Of a stretch of DNA of 34,055 nucleotides, positions 8,949 through 15,930 are shown in pieces. How positions within the stretch are numbered: the first letter of the stretch is position 1; the number at the start of each line of letters is the position of its first letter. Under the pieces are notes generated by a model. That model was not told the DNA's origin, ran no database searches, and was given only the letters and a program-made list of their open reading frames with translations. The stretch is from Desulfobulbaceae bacterium (GTDB taxonomy: Bacteria > Desulfobacterota > Desulfobulbia > Desulfobulbales > Desulfocapsaceae), in contig JAHEER010000038.1 in the NCBI GenBank assembly GCA_024640625.1, positions 1 through 34,055 on the forward strand, read 5' to 3'. A program made the position numbers and the translations under genes.

Positions 8949-9110
8949 AACGCATCGATGCATTCGACTCCGATGCCTGATCGGCCTGATCGACTGCGCG
9001 CTGAAAAACCGACCGGATGTCGGCCGCTGCGCGGCCTCGAGCGATCGGTACGCTTTTCAAAGCCCCGTAGGGCCTTCTCAACACATCTCCAGCGAGTGCA
9101 TCGATGAGTT
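8949..9110. repeat. Non-coding palindromic element with terminal inverted repeats (MITE- or REP-like)
   Basis: The 261-bp gap between fabL and the ABC permease gene holds a structured element. Its ends, 8949-8966 and 9093-9110, are imperfect inverted repeats sharing CATCGATGCA. Inside are nested arms that pair in order: TGAAAA 9002-9007 with TTTTCA 9054-9059, ACCGA 9008-9012 with TCGGT 9045-9049, and GGCCGC 9022-9027 with GCGGCC 9031-9036 around a 3-nt loop. No protein is credible here. It lies between the 3' ends of convergent transcripts, so it could end transcription, but no T-run follows the stem. A genome-wide repeat is the likeliest explanation. Confidence 0.55.
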
Positions 9111-9186
9111 AACCAGCGTCCCCAATCAAAACACGAAGACCTGCCGTAATCCATTTAATACTACAGCTCGTAACTCGGGCGGCAGG

Positions 9187-10827
9187 CTATTTCGGCGTCA
9201 GGGCGGCGATTCCGCGTTTGCAGACCAGGGTCATGACCACGGCCGAGAGCACGATCATGGCGATCATCCAGGCCCCGATCAGAAGGGCGTCCGAGAGCGG
9301 CATGCCGCCCTGTCTGAACCACGACCTGACCAGCCGGTAGGTCGGCGACACCCCGCTGAACAGCACCACCAGCATATAAGAGATGGCGCAAAAAAAGTAG
9401 AACACGGAGCCGGGCCCCATGGCCGCACTTCTGTTCTCGGCGTGGTAGTCGGCAAATATCGCCCCGAAACCCAGTGCCAGAGCAACCACAGTCCAGCAGA
9501 TCAGCAGTGCACAGAAAAGCGACACCCACCACATCGGCCCGTCAATCTGCAGAAAATGATTGGATACGCTGATCAGCACCAGGATCAGCAGTGTAAACGG
9601 GATCAGGTAGAAGAGGTACTTGTAGAAGAAGAACCGGGCCGCACTCAGCGGTGAAGTCCTGATCAGGTAAAAGGCGCCTCCTTCCCCGCCAATCGAGGGG
9701 TAGACAAAGCGGGCGGCCAGGGCGGCCGCCAGGAATCCGCTCAAACCGATATTGCCGAAGGCAATCAGATTGGCCACATAGGTGGTGCCGAAGGTACGCT
9801 CCAGGGGCAGTACTTTGAAATTGTACAGATAGACGATGATCAGGGCGCCGATCATGAAGAACTGCGACCATTCCTTGGAATCCCTCAAAAATGCAATGCT
9901 TTCCTTACGGAAAATCCAGAGCATTCGCGAACGGCCCCAGGAAGCTTCCTTGAAACGATGCTGGCCGCCGAACGACTCCTGGGATTTGGAGAAACCGGAA
10001 ACGAACAGCCGAGCCATGAGGACTTCTCCACAGAAAATGAGCACCGGCGGAGTCAGCAGAATCAAACCGAGCAGCAGCTGATCAACCTCCCGATCCAGCA
10101 GGTAGGAGGCCAGCATGTTCGAGGTCCAGCTTGCCGGCAGCCAGAAACCTGCCGGGTTGGAGATGGCCGACATATACTCGACGAACTGACCGTACTTTTC
10201 AGGATTGACCAGGTCTTCGGGGCGCATCAAGCGGAAGATGAGGTAGAGAAATACCCCAAAGCAGATCGACAGATAGACGATGATGTCCTTGGTGCGCCGG
10301 GCGGGGAACAGATAGACCAGCACGATCACGAACAGCATGGCAGATCCGCTGGCGGTAAATGCCGTGGCCGGTATGGCAGCGACCAGCAGCGGCCAGTACA
10401 GGGGGCCGGCCTTGAAGACCACCCCGAAGGCCCCGAAAACCGGCAAGGAAAAGAGGAGCATCATCCAGGACGTATTGAGAAAGGTGGTCAGCATGCGCAT
10501 CCGGAAGAGTTCCTCGAGCGTCACCGGGGCGGCAACGATAATTTCGTTGTCATTCGACAGGTAGAGGGTGGTAACACCGGTGATCATCGAGGAAAAGATC
10601 AGCATGGCAAAAATGGTGATCCAGGCCATCTGGAATATTTTCATGGACAAGATGATGCCCAGTTCGCTCTGGCTGTGAAAATAGCTCACGCTCTTGAAGG
10701 TAAGCAGGTAGAGCGCCGCACAGATGAGGGTGCCCAGGGTGGCCAGAATTACTATTTTGAGTTGTGCCCGGGTGGCGAAAAACCTGTTTTTCGCCGCTCT
10801 GAAAAAGGGAAGGTAGAGCCTCATCAT
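9187..10827 (-). CDS. Multi-spanning ABC transporter permease
   Basis: This hydrophobic protein of about 546 residues has roughly 12-13 membrane segments (for example LKIVILATLGTLICAALYLL, WITIFAMLIFSSMITGVTTL, DIIVYLSICFGVFLYLIF, PFTLLILVLISVS). It has no signal peptide and no ATPase motifs. It resembles large putative ABC exporter permeases rather than classical six-helix ABC-2 subunits. The ATG at 10827 is preferred: it lies just downstream of the ATPase stop codon at 10832, and AAGG sits about 8 nt upstream. A longer frame reaching 10878 would overlap the ATPase and adds an unlikely cysteine/proline-rich head. It would pair with the ATPase to move a substrate across the inner membrane; the substrate is unknown. 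Confidence 0.8.
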   Translation of the reverse strand: MMRLYLPFFRAAKNRFFATRAQLKIVILATLGTLICAALYLLTFKSVSYFHSQSELGIILSMKIFQMAWITIFAMLIFSSMITGVTTLYLSNDNEIIVAAPVTLEELFRMRMLTTFLNTSWMMLLFSLPVFGAFGVVFKAGPLYWPLLVAAIPATAFTASGSAMLFVIVLVYLFPARRTKDIIVYLSICFGVFLYLIFRLMRPEDLVNPEKYGQFVEYMSAISNPAGFWLPASWTSNMLASYLLDREVDQLLLGLILLTPPVLIFCGEVLMARLFVSGFSKSQESFGGQHRFKEASWGRSRMLWIFRKESIAFLRDSKEWSQFFMIGALIIVYLYNFKVLPLERTFGTTYVANLIAFGNIGLSGFLAAALAARFVYPSIGGEGGAFYLIRTSPLSAARFFFYKYLFYLIPFTLLILVLISVSNHFLQIDGPMWWVSLFCALLICWTVVALALGFGAIFADYHAENRSAAMGPGSVFYFFCAISYMLVVLFSGVSPTYRLVRSWFRQGGMPLSDALLIGAWMIAMIVLSAVVMTLVCKRGIAALTPK

Positions 10828-10831
10828 TGTC

Positions 10832-11614
10832 TCAGCCTTGGCGCAGGGCGGCGACCACTTCTTGGAGTTCAAAGGCACCAGTCAACTGCAGAAAGAGATC
10901 CTCGAGGTTGGCGGCGCCATTGTGTGCCCGGGCCTTGAGTTCGTCGACGCTGCCTTCGGCGATGATTCTGCCGTCTCTGATAATGCAGACCCGATGGCAG
11001 AGCTCCTCGGCGATCTCCATGGAGTGGGTCGATAAAAATACGGTGGTGCCGTTTGCGGCCTTGGATTTGAACAGTTCCTTAACGATGCGGGCGCTTTTCG
11101 GGTCGAGTCCGATCATGGGCTCATCGACGACGATCAGCGGTTGCTCGAGCATGAAGATTGAAGTCATGATCAATTTCTGCCGCATGCCGTGGGAATAGCT
11201 TTCGATCAGGTTGTTGCGCCAGTCGGCGAGGTCGAAGAGCTGCAGATATTTGTCGCTCAACGCGGTCCGTTTGCGCTCGTCGTCTGCCGGATAAAGGCTG
11301 GAAATAAAGCTCAGGTACTCGGCGCCGGTGAGCTTTTCATAGAGAAACGGGCGGTCGGGGATATAGCCGGTCAGTTCGCGACAAATGATCGGCGATCGCT
11401 CCGTATCGTGTCCGCAGATTGAGATGGCCCCCGAACTGGGCTGCAGGAGTCCGGCTATCATCTTGATGGTCGTTGTTTTGCCCGCCCCATTGGGACCTAG
11501 GAAGCCGAGAATTTCTCCTTGTTCCACCTGCAGGTCAACAGTATCGACGGCGGTCAGTCGGTCAAAATTCTTGGTGAGTTTTGCAAGTGTCAGTATGGGC
11601 TCGTTCATATCCAT
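10832..11614 (-). CDS. ABC transporter ATP-binding protein
   Basis: This is the nucleotide-binding subunit for the adjacent permease. It shows Walker A GPNGAGKTT, a Q-loop region ending in GYIPDRPFLYEKLTG, the ABC signature as SYSHGMRQKL, Walker B LIVVDEPMIGLD, and the switch histidine in FLSTHSME. The DrrA/CcmA-like arrangement, with a short extra C-terminal part, is typical of ABC-2 type exporters. I start at the ATG at 11614 (MDMNEP); the ATG at 11608 is equally possible. A longer frame to 11659 runs into the upstream transglutaminase gene, whose stop is at 11640. The three-gene order with short gaps marks an operon. The signature variant SHGMRQ is common in this subfamily, so the ATPase is probably active. 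Confidence 0.9.
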   Translation of the reverse strand: MDMNEPILTLAKLTKNFDRLTAVDTVDLQVEQGEILGFLGPNGAGKTTTIKMIAGLLQPSSGAISICGHDTERSPIICRELTGYIPDRPFLYEKLTGAEYLSFISSLYPADDERKRTALSDKYLQLFDLADWRNNLIESYSHGMRQKLIMTSIFMLEQPLIVVDEPMIGLDPKSARIVKELFKSKAANGTTVFLSTHSMEIAEELCHRVCIIRDGRIIAEGSVDELKARAHNGAANLEDLFLQLTGAFELQEVVAALRQG

Positions 11615-11639
11615 GAAGTGGGCGGAAAATAGTAAACAA

Positions 11640-13094
11640 TCACGGGCGTAGCGGCTCAATCTGCAGGTTGTTGATCAGGGCGCCGATCTTGATCTGCTCC
11701 TGCAATTCGCCTTCAATAAATTTAAGGTGGCTGAGGTCCGCGGGCAGCTGATTGGTGGTCGTATCGAGGCTGATCCACTGGCCGCCCACACAAACTTCAT
11801 TCCAGGCGTGGTAATAAAAGGCCTGCTTGTGGTAGACGACTCCCACCGCAATGGTGGTGGGGATACCCGCAGCCCGGCTCAGAGCGGCGAACAGTGAGGC
11901 GTGCTCGTTGCAGTCGCCAATGCCCGCTTTCAAGGTGGTCAGCGCATCGGGAATACCAATGACTGGACGCTTTTCAAGGTTGGTATACACCCAATCAGCC
12001 AGGGCTTCGACTTTGGCCAGATCGTCTTCGAGGTCCTGGGTCACAACCAGGCTCTGGTCGATGATCTCCGGGGCCCCCGCCTGGATGTATGGTGTCGCTC
12101 TGAGCTGCTCCTGGTCCGCGTTGCAGACGGCGGAGTCTAAGCCTTGAGAGGATAAATCCTCTTTGACCAGCGTAAGTACCTGGTCATTGTCGTTGAAAGT
12201 CTGGCGGTTCGAATCGAGATCGAATTCGATGTCGTCGGGCAGACTGATCCGGTAGCGGGCTTCTGTTCTGCCGGTGAGGTCAAACATCTCCCCGGTGACC
12301 TGGACGGCTACCGAGGCGAGCAGGTCGGATCGACTTTCAGCGGAATTCACCATCGCCTTGGCCTTGAACTCGGGCTCCTTGATGAAGACGAAGCCGGCGG
12401 GTGACTCCTCCTTGATCACCAGCCCGTCGTCGTCGAGCCAGGAGTTCAGCCTGGCGCCGCCGAAATTTTCGGTAAAGCGGTGCAGGTTGTAGACCCGGTC
12501 GCTGATCAGTACCTTCTCCTTACCCCGATACTCGATAACCGACTCCTTGCCGGTCAGGGAGAAAGGATCGAACCAGGGAATCTTCAGTTTTTCCCCCACG
12601 CCGATATCCTGGCTCAGCAGATAGGAGCGCCTGGAGGTGGAGAGCCGTGGTGGACCGTCGAGGACAATCTGGTCGTTGACCACACTGTTGCCGGTGTCCA
12701 GCTCGAAGCTCACGGTATCACCGTCCACGTTACCGTCGGCCCGCATTCGGTAAAACGGGGAATTGAAAGAGAACTCGAAACTGAGCAGATCACTTTGGCT
12801 GCCCAGCAGAGCCTCGAGATCTAATTCCACGGGATGGTTCTGGCCCGAGATCAGCAGCTGCATCCTGGCTTGCTGGGTGATCTTCAGCTTGTTATCATCC
12901 TGCGGGATAAAATGATGCTCCACATAGCCGATTTTATCTTCCTTGAAATAGATGGACTGGTATTCGACCCTCCGGTCGCGCTCCAGGGCCATCACCTCCC
13001 TGCTATCCAGGGTGCGAACGAAATAATCACGGTGCAGCAGCATTCCCAGCAGGAGGAACCAGATGAGGATGAGGCTTATTTTGAAAATGTGCAT
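11640..13094 (-). CDS. Membrane-anchored transglutaminase-like protein
   Basis: The 484 residues begin with a single hydrophobic helix (about 5-20) that would anchor the protein with the rest outside the cytoplasm. The C-terminal part from about 355 is a transglutaminase-like (papain-fold) domain with a plausible intact triad: Cys395 in GDCNEHA, His429 in YYHAWNEV and Asp444 in SLDTT. Such bacterial domains are often proteases or peptide-modifying enzymes rather than true protein cross-linkers. Residues 40-340 are beta-rich, contain no motif I recognise, and may bind a partner. No strong ribosome-binding site precedes the ATG. It is first in an operon with an ABC ATPase and permease, suggesting that the enzyme acts on, or licenses, the transported material. 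That link is inferred from position only. Confidence 0.83.
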   Translation of the reverse strand: MHIFKISLILIWFLLLGMLLHRDYFVRTLDSREVMALERDRRVEYQSIYFKEDKIGYVEHHFIPQDDNKLKITQQARMQLLISGQNHPVELDLEALLGSQSDLLSFEFSFNSPFYRMRADGNVDGDTVSFELDTGNSVVNDQIVLDGPPRLSTSRRSYLLSQDIGVGEKLKIPWFDPFSLTGKESVIEYRGKEKVLISDRVYNLHRFTENFGGARLNSWLDDDGLVIKEESPAGFVFIKEPEFKAKAMVNSAESRSDLLASVAVQVTGEMFDLTGRTEARYRISLPDDIEFDLDSNRQTFNDNDQVLTLVKEDLSSQGLDSAVCNADQEQLRATPYIQAGAPEIIDQSLVVTQDLEDDLAKVEALADWVYTNLEKRPVIGIPDALTTLKAGIGDCNEHASLFAALSRAAGIPTTIAVGVVYHKQAFYYHAWNEVCVGGQWISLDTTTNQLPADLSHLKFIEGELQEQIKIGALINNLQIEPLRP

Positions 13095-13194
13095 GAATGG
13101 CGGCGTGAGTTGTTCGGGCGAAAAAAAGATGTGTAAAAGTTGTCAGTTTGCTCGTATGTTGAGGTACCGGACAGTTTTTGTCTAAATCGAATTA

Positions 13195-13238
13195 CTAAGA
13201 TAAGAACCATCTTAGCACGGACAATCTCGTTTTGTAAA
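13195..13238 (-). promoter_or_regulatory. Possible promoter with overlapping palindrome for the transglutaminase-ABC operon
   Basis: On the minus strand TTTACA (13233-13238) and TAAGAT (13209-13214) are 18 bp apart, upstream of the gene starting at 13094. The -10 box is one arm of a perfect 7-bp inverted repeat, CTAAGAT 13195-13201 and ATCTTAG 13209-13215 with a 7-nt gap. A palindrome over the -10 box could be a repressor operator. The remaining 13095-13391 interval holds only this and the REPIN-like element. Prediction only. Confidence 0.3.
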
Positions 13239-13240
13239 AC

Positions 13241-13357
13241 GGGGGACACAATACCCATCGTGTCCCTCTACCCTGAGAAACCTTATTTTTCAATGTGTTC
13301 CCAGTAACTTACGAGTTTAATGGCATTAGTTGGGACACGATGGGTATTGTGTCCCCC
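13241..13357. repeat. REPIN-like element: two inverted copies of a 26-bp palindromic unit
   Basis: A 26-bp unit at 13241-13266 is repeated as an exact reverse complement at 13332-13357, with 65 bp between. Each unit is itself nearly palindromic: GGGACAC at 13243-13249 pairs with GTGTCCC at 13260-13266, and only one base pair in between fails before the small loop. An extra partial copy follows, so the 11-mer TGTCCCCCATT occurs at 13350-13360 and again at 13362-13372. This doublet organisation is that of REPINs, which are mobilised by REP-associated tyrosine (Y1) transposases. No transposase gene lies in the window. A third, diverged relative is at 15898-15921. Confidence 0.75.
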
Positions 13358-13391
13358 ATTATGTCCCCCATTTAGCAATCGTTACTAGACC

Positions 13392-14009
13392 ATGTTTACC
13401 ACCGTTCAACCTCTGATCCTGGCCTCGGGCTCGCCGCGCAGACGGGAACTGCTGGCTGGCCTGGACATCGCCTTTACTGTTGTCGCGCCTGTGGTGGACG
13501 AGTCTCCGTTGGAAAACGAAGACGAACGCGATTACGTGCTGCGTCTGGCCCGGCTCAAGGGCGAAGCGGTCGCTGTTGATCACCCGTCCTCCTGGGTGGT
13601 AGCAGCCGACACGGTGGTTAGCGCTGACGGCCGGTTACTTACCAAGCCCGATACAGAAGCTCAGGCCCTGGACATGCTGCTGCTGCTCTCCGGTCAGCAG
13701 CACCAGGTCAGAACTGGTTTCGCTCTGTGCTGCAGGGACCATCAGGTGAGCGTTGTACACTCGGTGCTTTCCAGAGTCCGCTTTAAAGCCTTTGGACGCG
13801 ACTGGGCCGAGGCCTACGTCGGGACCGGCGAGTCCATGGACAAGGCGGGCGGCTACGGCATCCAGGGCCAGGGCGGGGTTCTGGTCGAGTCGGTCAGCGG
13901 TTCCTACTCAAATGTGGTCGGGCTTCCTCTGGCTGAAGTAGTCGAGCTGCTGACTCACTACCAGGTAGTGGCGCCGCGGATAGAGACACAGTCGGACCCG
14001 GGGGAATAA
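13392..14009 (+). CDS. maf: Maf family nucleoside triphosphate pyrophosphatase
   Basis: Maf proteins hydrolyse non-canonical or modified nucleoside triphosphates (dTTP/UTP or m7GTP types) to monophosphates, cleaning nucleotide pools; some members affect septum formation. The 205 residues start with the hallmark LILASGSPRRRELL, followed by VVDES, the catalytic AADTVV and a KPDTEAQALDML stretch; the C-terminal GKAGGYGIQG-type motif appears as DKAGGYGIQGQGG. Length is normal for the family (about 190-210). The ATG lies 34 bp after the REPIN-like element and has no obvious ribosome-binding site, so its leader may be shaped by the repeat. The next gene follows after about 100 bp in the same direction. 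Which of the two Maf specificities applies cannot be decided by eye. Confidence 0.92.
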   Translation: MFTTVQPLILASGSPRRRELLAGLDIAFTVVAPVVDESPLENEDERDYVLRLARLKGEAVAVDHPSSWVVAADTVVSADGRLLTKPDTEAQALDMLLLLSGQQHQVRTGFALCCRDHQVSVVHSVLSRVRFKAFGRDWAEAYVGTGESMDKAGGYGIQGQGGVLVESVSGSYSNVVGLPLAEVVELLTHYQVVAPRIETQSDPGE

Positions 14010-14112
14010 ACAAAGGTTGATCCAGGAGCTTAAGGCAGGCTAAAATGGGTGAATGGAGAGAAATTCTGCCGCAGAGCGCGGTCCATCCATCATAACACAA
14101 GGCGAGTATCCC

Positions 14113-15894
14113 ATGAGCGATTACGCACAGGCTGTGCACGAGTTTTATGAGCAAAATCTGAGTAACGGCAGTCTGGATAAAACGACGCTGGTGGGTGACT
14201 GCCCGTTCTGCCCGGAGAAGGGTTTGGACGGCGCTGCAAAACTGGTGGTAATAGTCAATCCCGAGGGTTTCTTCCACGGCTATTTTCGCTGCTTGAACCG
14301 CTGTGTGCCCGGCGGTTTCCCGCTCTGGTTTGCGGCCCTGGCCAAGCTTGATCCGGATCTTACCCCCGGGTTCGATCCTGACCGGGAATACGCGCTGCGC
14401 CAGACCGACTATCCGGTGCAGTCGATCAATCAGGAAATCAAGTCGTTCCAGGACAACCTGACCGATACCATCATCGCTCACTTCGACCAGAACGGTATCA
14501 AGAAACCGGTACTCGACGTCATGTCCATCGGCTATAACGGCCGCTACATTGTCTACCCTTATTTCCAGGAAGACGGCAATTGCTATACGGCGCGCTGCGT
14601 CAACCCCGACCGAATCGAGGATTTTTTCTGGCATGGCAACCTGGAGATGACGACCGACCAATTTCAGATTTTCAACGTCCAGGAGATCCAGCGCTGTGAA
14701 AACGGGGCGCTGGTGCTCTGCGAGGGTGAGGAGAATCTGCTTACCTTGAAGCAGATGGGGCTGCCGGGAATTGCCGTAGCCGACAGTCAGCTCTTTGACG
14801 GCATCGAGCCGAGCCGTTTCGAGTTCATTCGCACCCTGTTCATTATCGTTGCCAATAACGCTGAATCGGAACTCAGAGCGCGGGTGCTGGCCAGCCGGAT
14901 TGGCTACAAGGTGCGGTTGCTGAACTGGCCTGCAGGTCTGCCGCGCAACTATAATCTCTGGCAGCTGGCCCGGGACAAGGGCAACAAGTTCCGCGCCTCG
15001 GTCATTGCCATGGCCCGCAATTCCAAGGCCTTTTCACCCTTTGCCAGTCCCCGACGCGAGCATGACCGCTTTTTCGAACAGATTAAAAGCCAGAAAAGTG
15101 ACGGCTATGCCAACTTGAAATCGGGTTTTAAGGTCCTGGACCAGAGCCTCAAAGGCATTCACGGCCTCAATGTGTTCGGTGGGCCGCCCAAGGCGGGCAA
15201 ATCCTGCTTTATGATTCAGATAGGCACTGAAATGGCGAGCCGGGGGGTGCCGGTGATCTACTACGATTTTGAGAACGGGCGACAGAAAATCTATCAGCGG
15301 ACGATGATCAGGCTGAGTCGCATCGAGGGCGGGAAACTGGTGGACAATTCTTTCTCCGACGAGGAGCAAGCCCGTTTCGAAAAAGCCCACGGCCAGTTCA
15401 AGAAAATGCTGAACCATTTCAGGGTGGTCAACGACCGCGCCCTGAGCCCTGAAATCATGAGACGGCACATCGACTTCATCAGGCATGAAACCCAGCAGGA
15501 TTATTGCGTGGTCATAATCGACAGCCTGCACAAGCTGCCCTTCAAGGATTTCAGCGAACGCCGCACCGGGATCGACGCCTGGCTCCGGCAGTTCGAGTCG
15601 ATCAGGGACGAACACCAGGTGTCGTTTCTGATCATCTCCGAGCTCACCAGAGGGGATCGTGGTGCCTACGACGAAACCCCGCATATGGGCATCTTCAAAG
15701 GCTCGGGAGATATCGAGTACAGTGCCGACAACGCCCTCGTGCTCTATCCCGAGACCGATGCCCAGAAAATCACCTCCGCTGCAGACCGAAGCGCCCATCT
15801 CTGGCTGGTGGCAAGCAGGGAGCACAGCCCCGGTCTGGTAGCTGCCTACCAGCTTGAATATCCCTATTGGAGTTTCCGAGAGCAGGAACAATAA
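14113..15894 (+). CDS. Primase/helicase-like protein: zinc finger, degenerate TOPRIM, DnaB/RecA-type ATPase
   Basis: The 593 residues from the ATG at 14113 (AAGGCGAG just upstream; a longer frame to 14053 lacks such support) carry three parts in the order seen in T7 gp4/Twinkle-type primase-helicases. A zinc-finger-like region has CPFC (Cys30, Cys33) and CLNRC (Cys60, Cys64). A TOPRIM-like fold follows: LVLCEGEEN keeps the motif-I glutamate (Glu204), but the expected DxD motif reads ANNAES (247-252), so both aspartates are missing. The ATPase has Walker A GGPPKAGKS (Lys363), Walker B VVIIDS (Asp470), a DnaB-like SELTRG (509-514) and GSGDIEYSADNALVLY. It could be a hexameric DNA helicase or regulator without primase activity. 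It is not obviously on a phage: neighbours are housekeeping genes. The domain reading is good, the function is open. Confidence 0.75.
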   Translation: MSDYAQAVHEFYEQNLSNGSLDKTTLVGDCPFCPEKGLDGAAKLVVIVNPEGFFHGYFRCLNRCVPGGFPLWFAALAKLDPDLTPGFDPDREYALRQTDYPVQSINQEIKSFQDNLTDTIIAHFDQNGIKKPVLDVMSIGYNGRYIVYPYFQEDGNCYTARCVNPDRIEDFFWHGNLEMTTDQFQIFNVQEIQRCENGALVLCEGEENLLTLKQMGLPGIAVADSQLFDGIEPSRFEFIRTLFIIVANNAESELRARVLASRIGYKVRLLNWPAGLPRNYNLWQLARDKGNKFRASVIAMARNSKAFSPFASPRREHDRFFEQIKSQKSDGYANLKSGFKVLDQSLKGIHGLNVFGGPPKAGKSCFMIQIGTEMASRGVPVIYYDFENGRQKIYQRTMIRLSRIEGGKLVDNSFSDEEQARFEKAHGQFKKMLNHFRVVNDRALSPEIMRRHIDFIRHETQQDYCVVIIDSLHKLPFKDFSERRTGIDAWLRQFESIRDEHQVSFLIISELTRGDRGAYDETPHMGIFKGSGDIEYSADNALVLYPETDAQKITSAADRSAHLWLVASREHSPGLVAAYQLEYPYWSFREQEQ

Positions 15895-15897
15895 AAT

Positions 15898-15921
15898 GGG
15901 GACACAACACCTATTGCGTCC
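15898..15921. repeat. Single REP-like palindrome related to the 13241 and 13332 units
   Basis: Four bases after the primase/helicase stop codon is a 24-bp unit that matches the 13242-13265 unit at 20 of 24 positions. It is itself a hairpin, GGACACAA at 15900-15907 against TTGCGTCC at 15914-15921, with one mismatch. It sits in the 36-bp gap between convergent genes (the primase/helicase and trmFO) and may serve as a bidirectional transcription stop. The substitutions relative to the other copies indicate an older or separate insertion. Confidence 0.6.
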
Positions 15922-15930
15922 ACGTGCCCG

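Noticed and set aside
8915..9154. Small open frames within the palindromic element after fabL
   Set aside because: Open frames occur on both strands because of the palindromes; no start signal and no protein-like composition.
9958..10938. Plus-strand open frame (about 326 codons) opposite the ABC permease
   Set aside because: Its composition is Gln/Gly/Asp/His-rich, as expected from the antisense of hydrophobic codons; the permease is the real gene.
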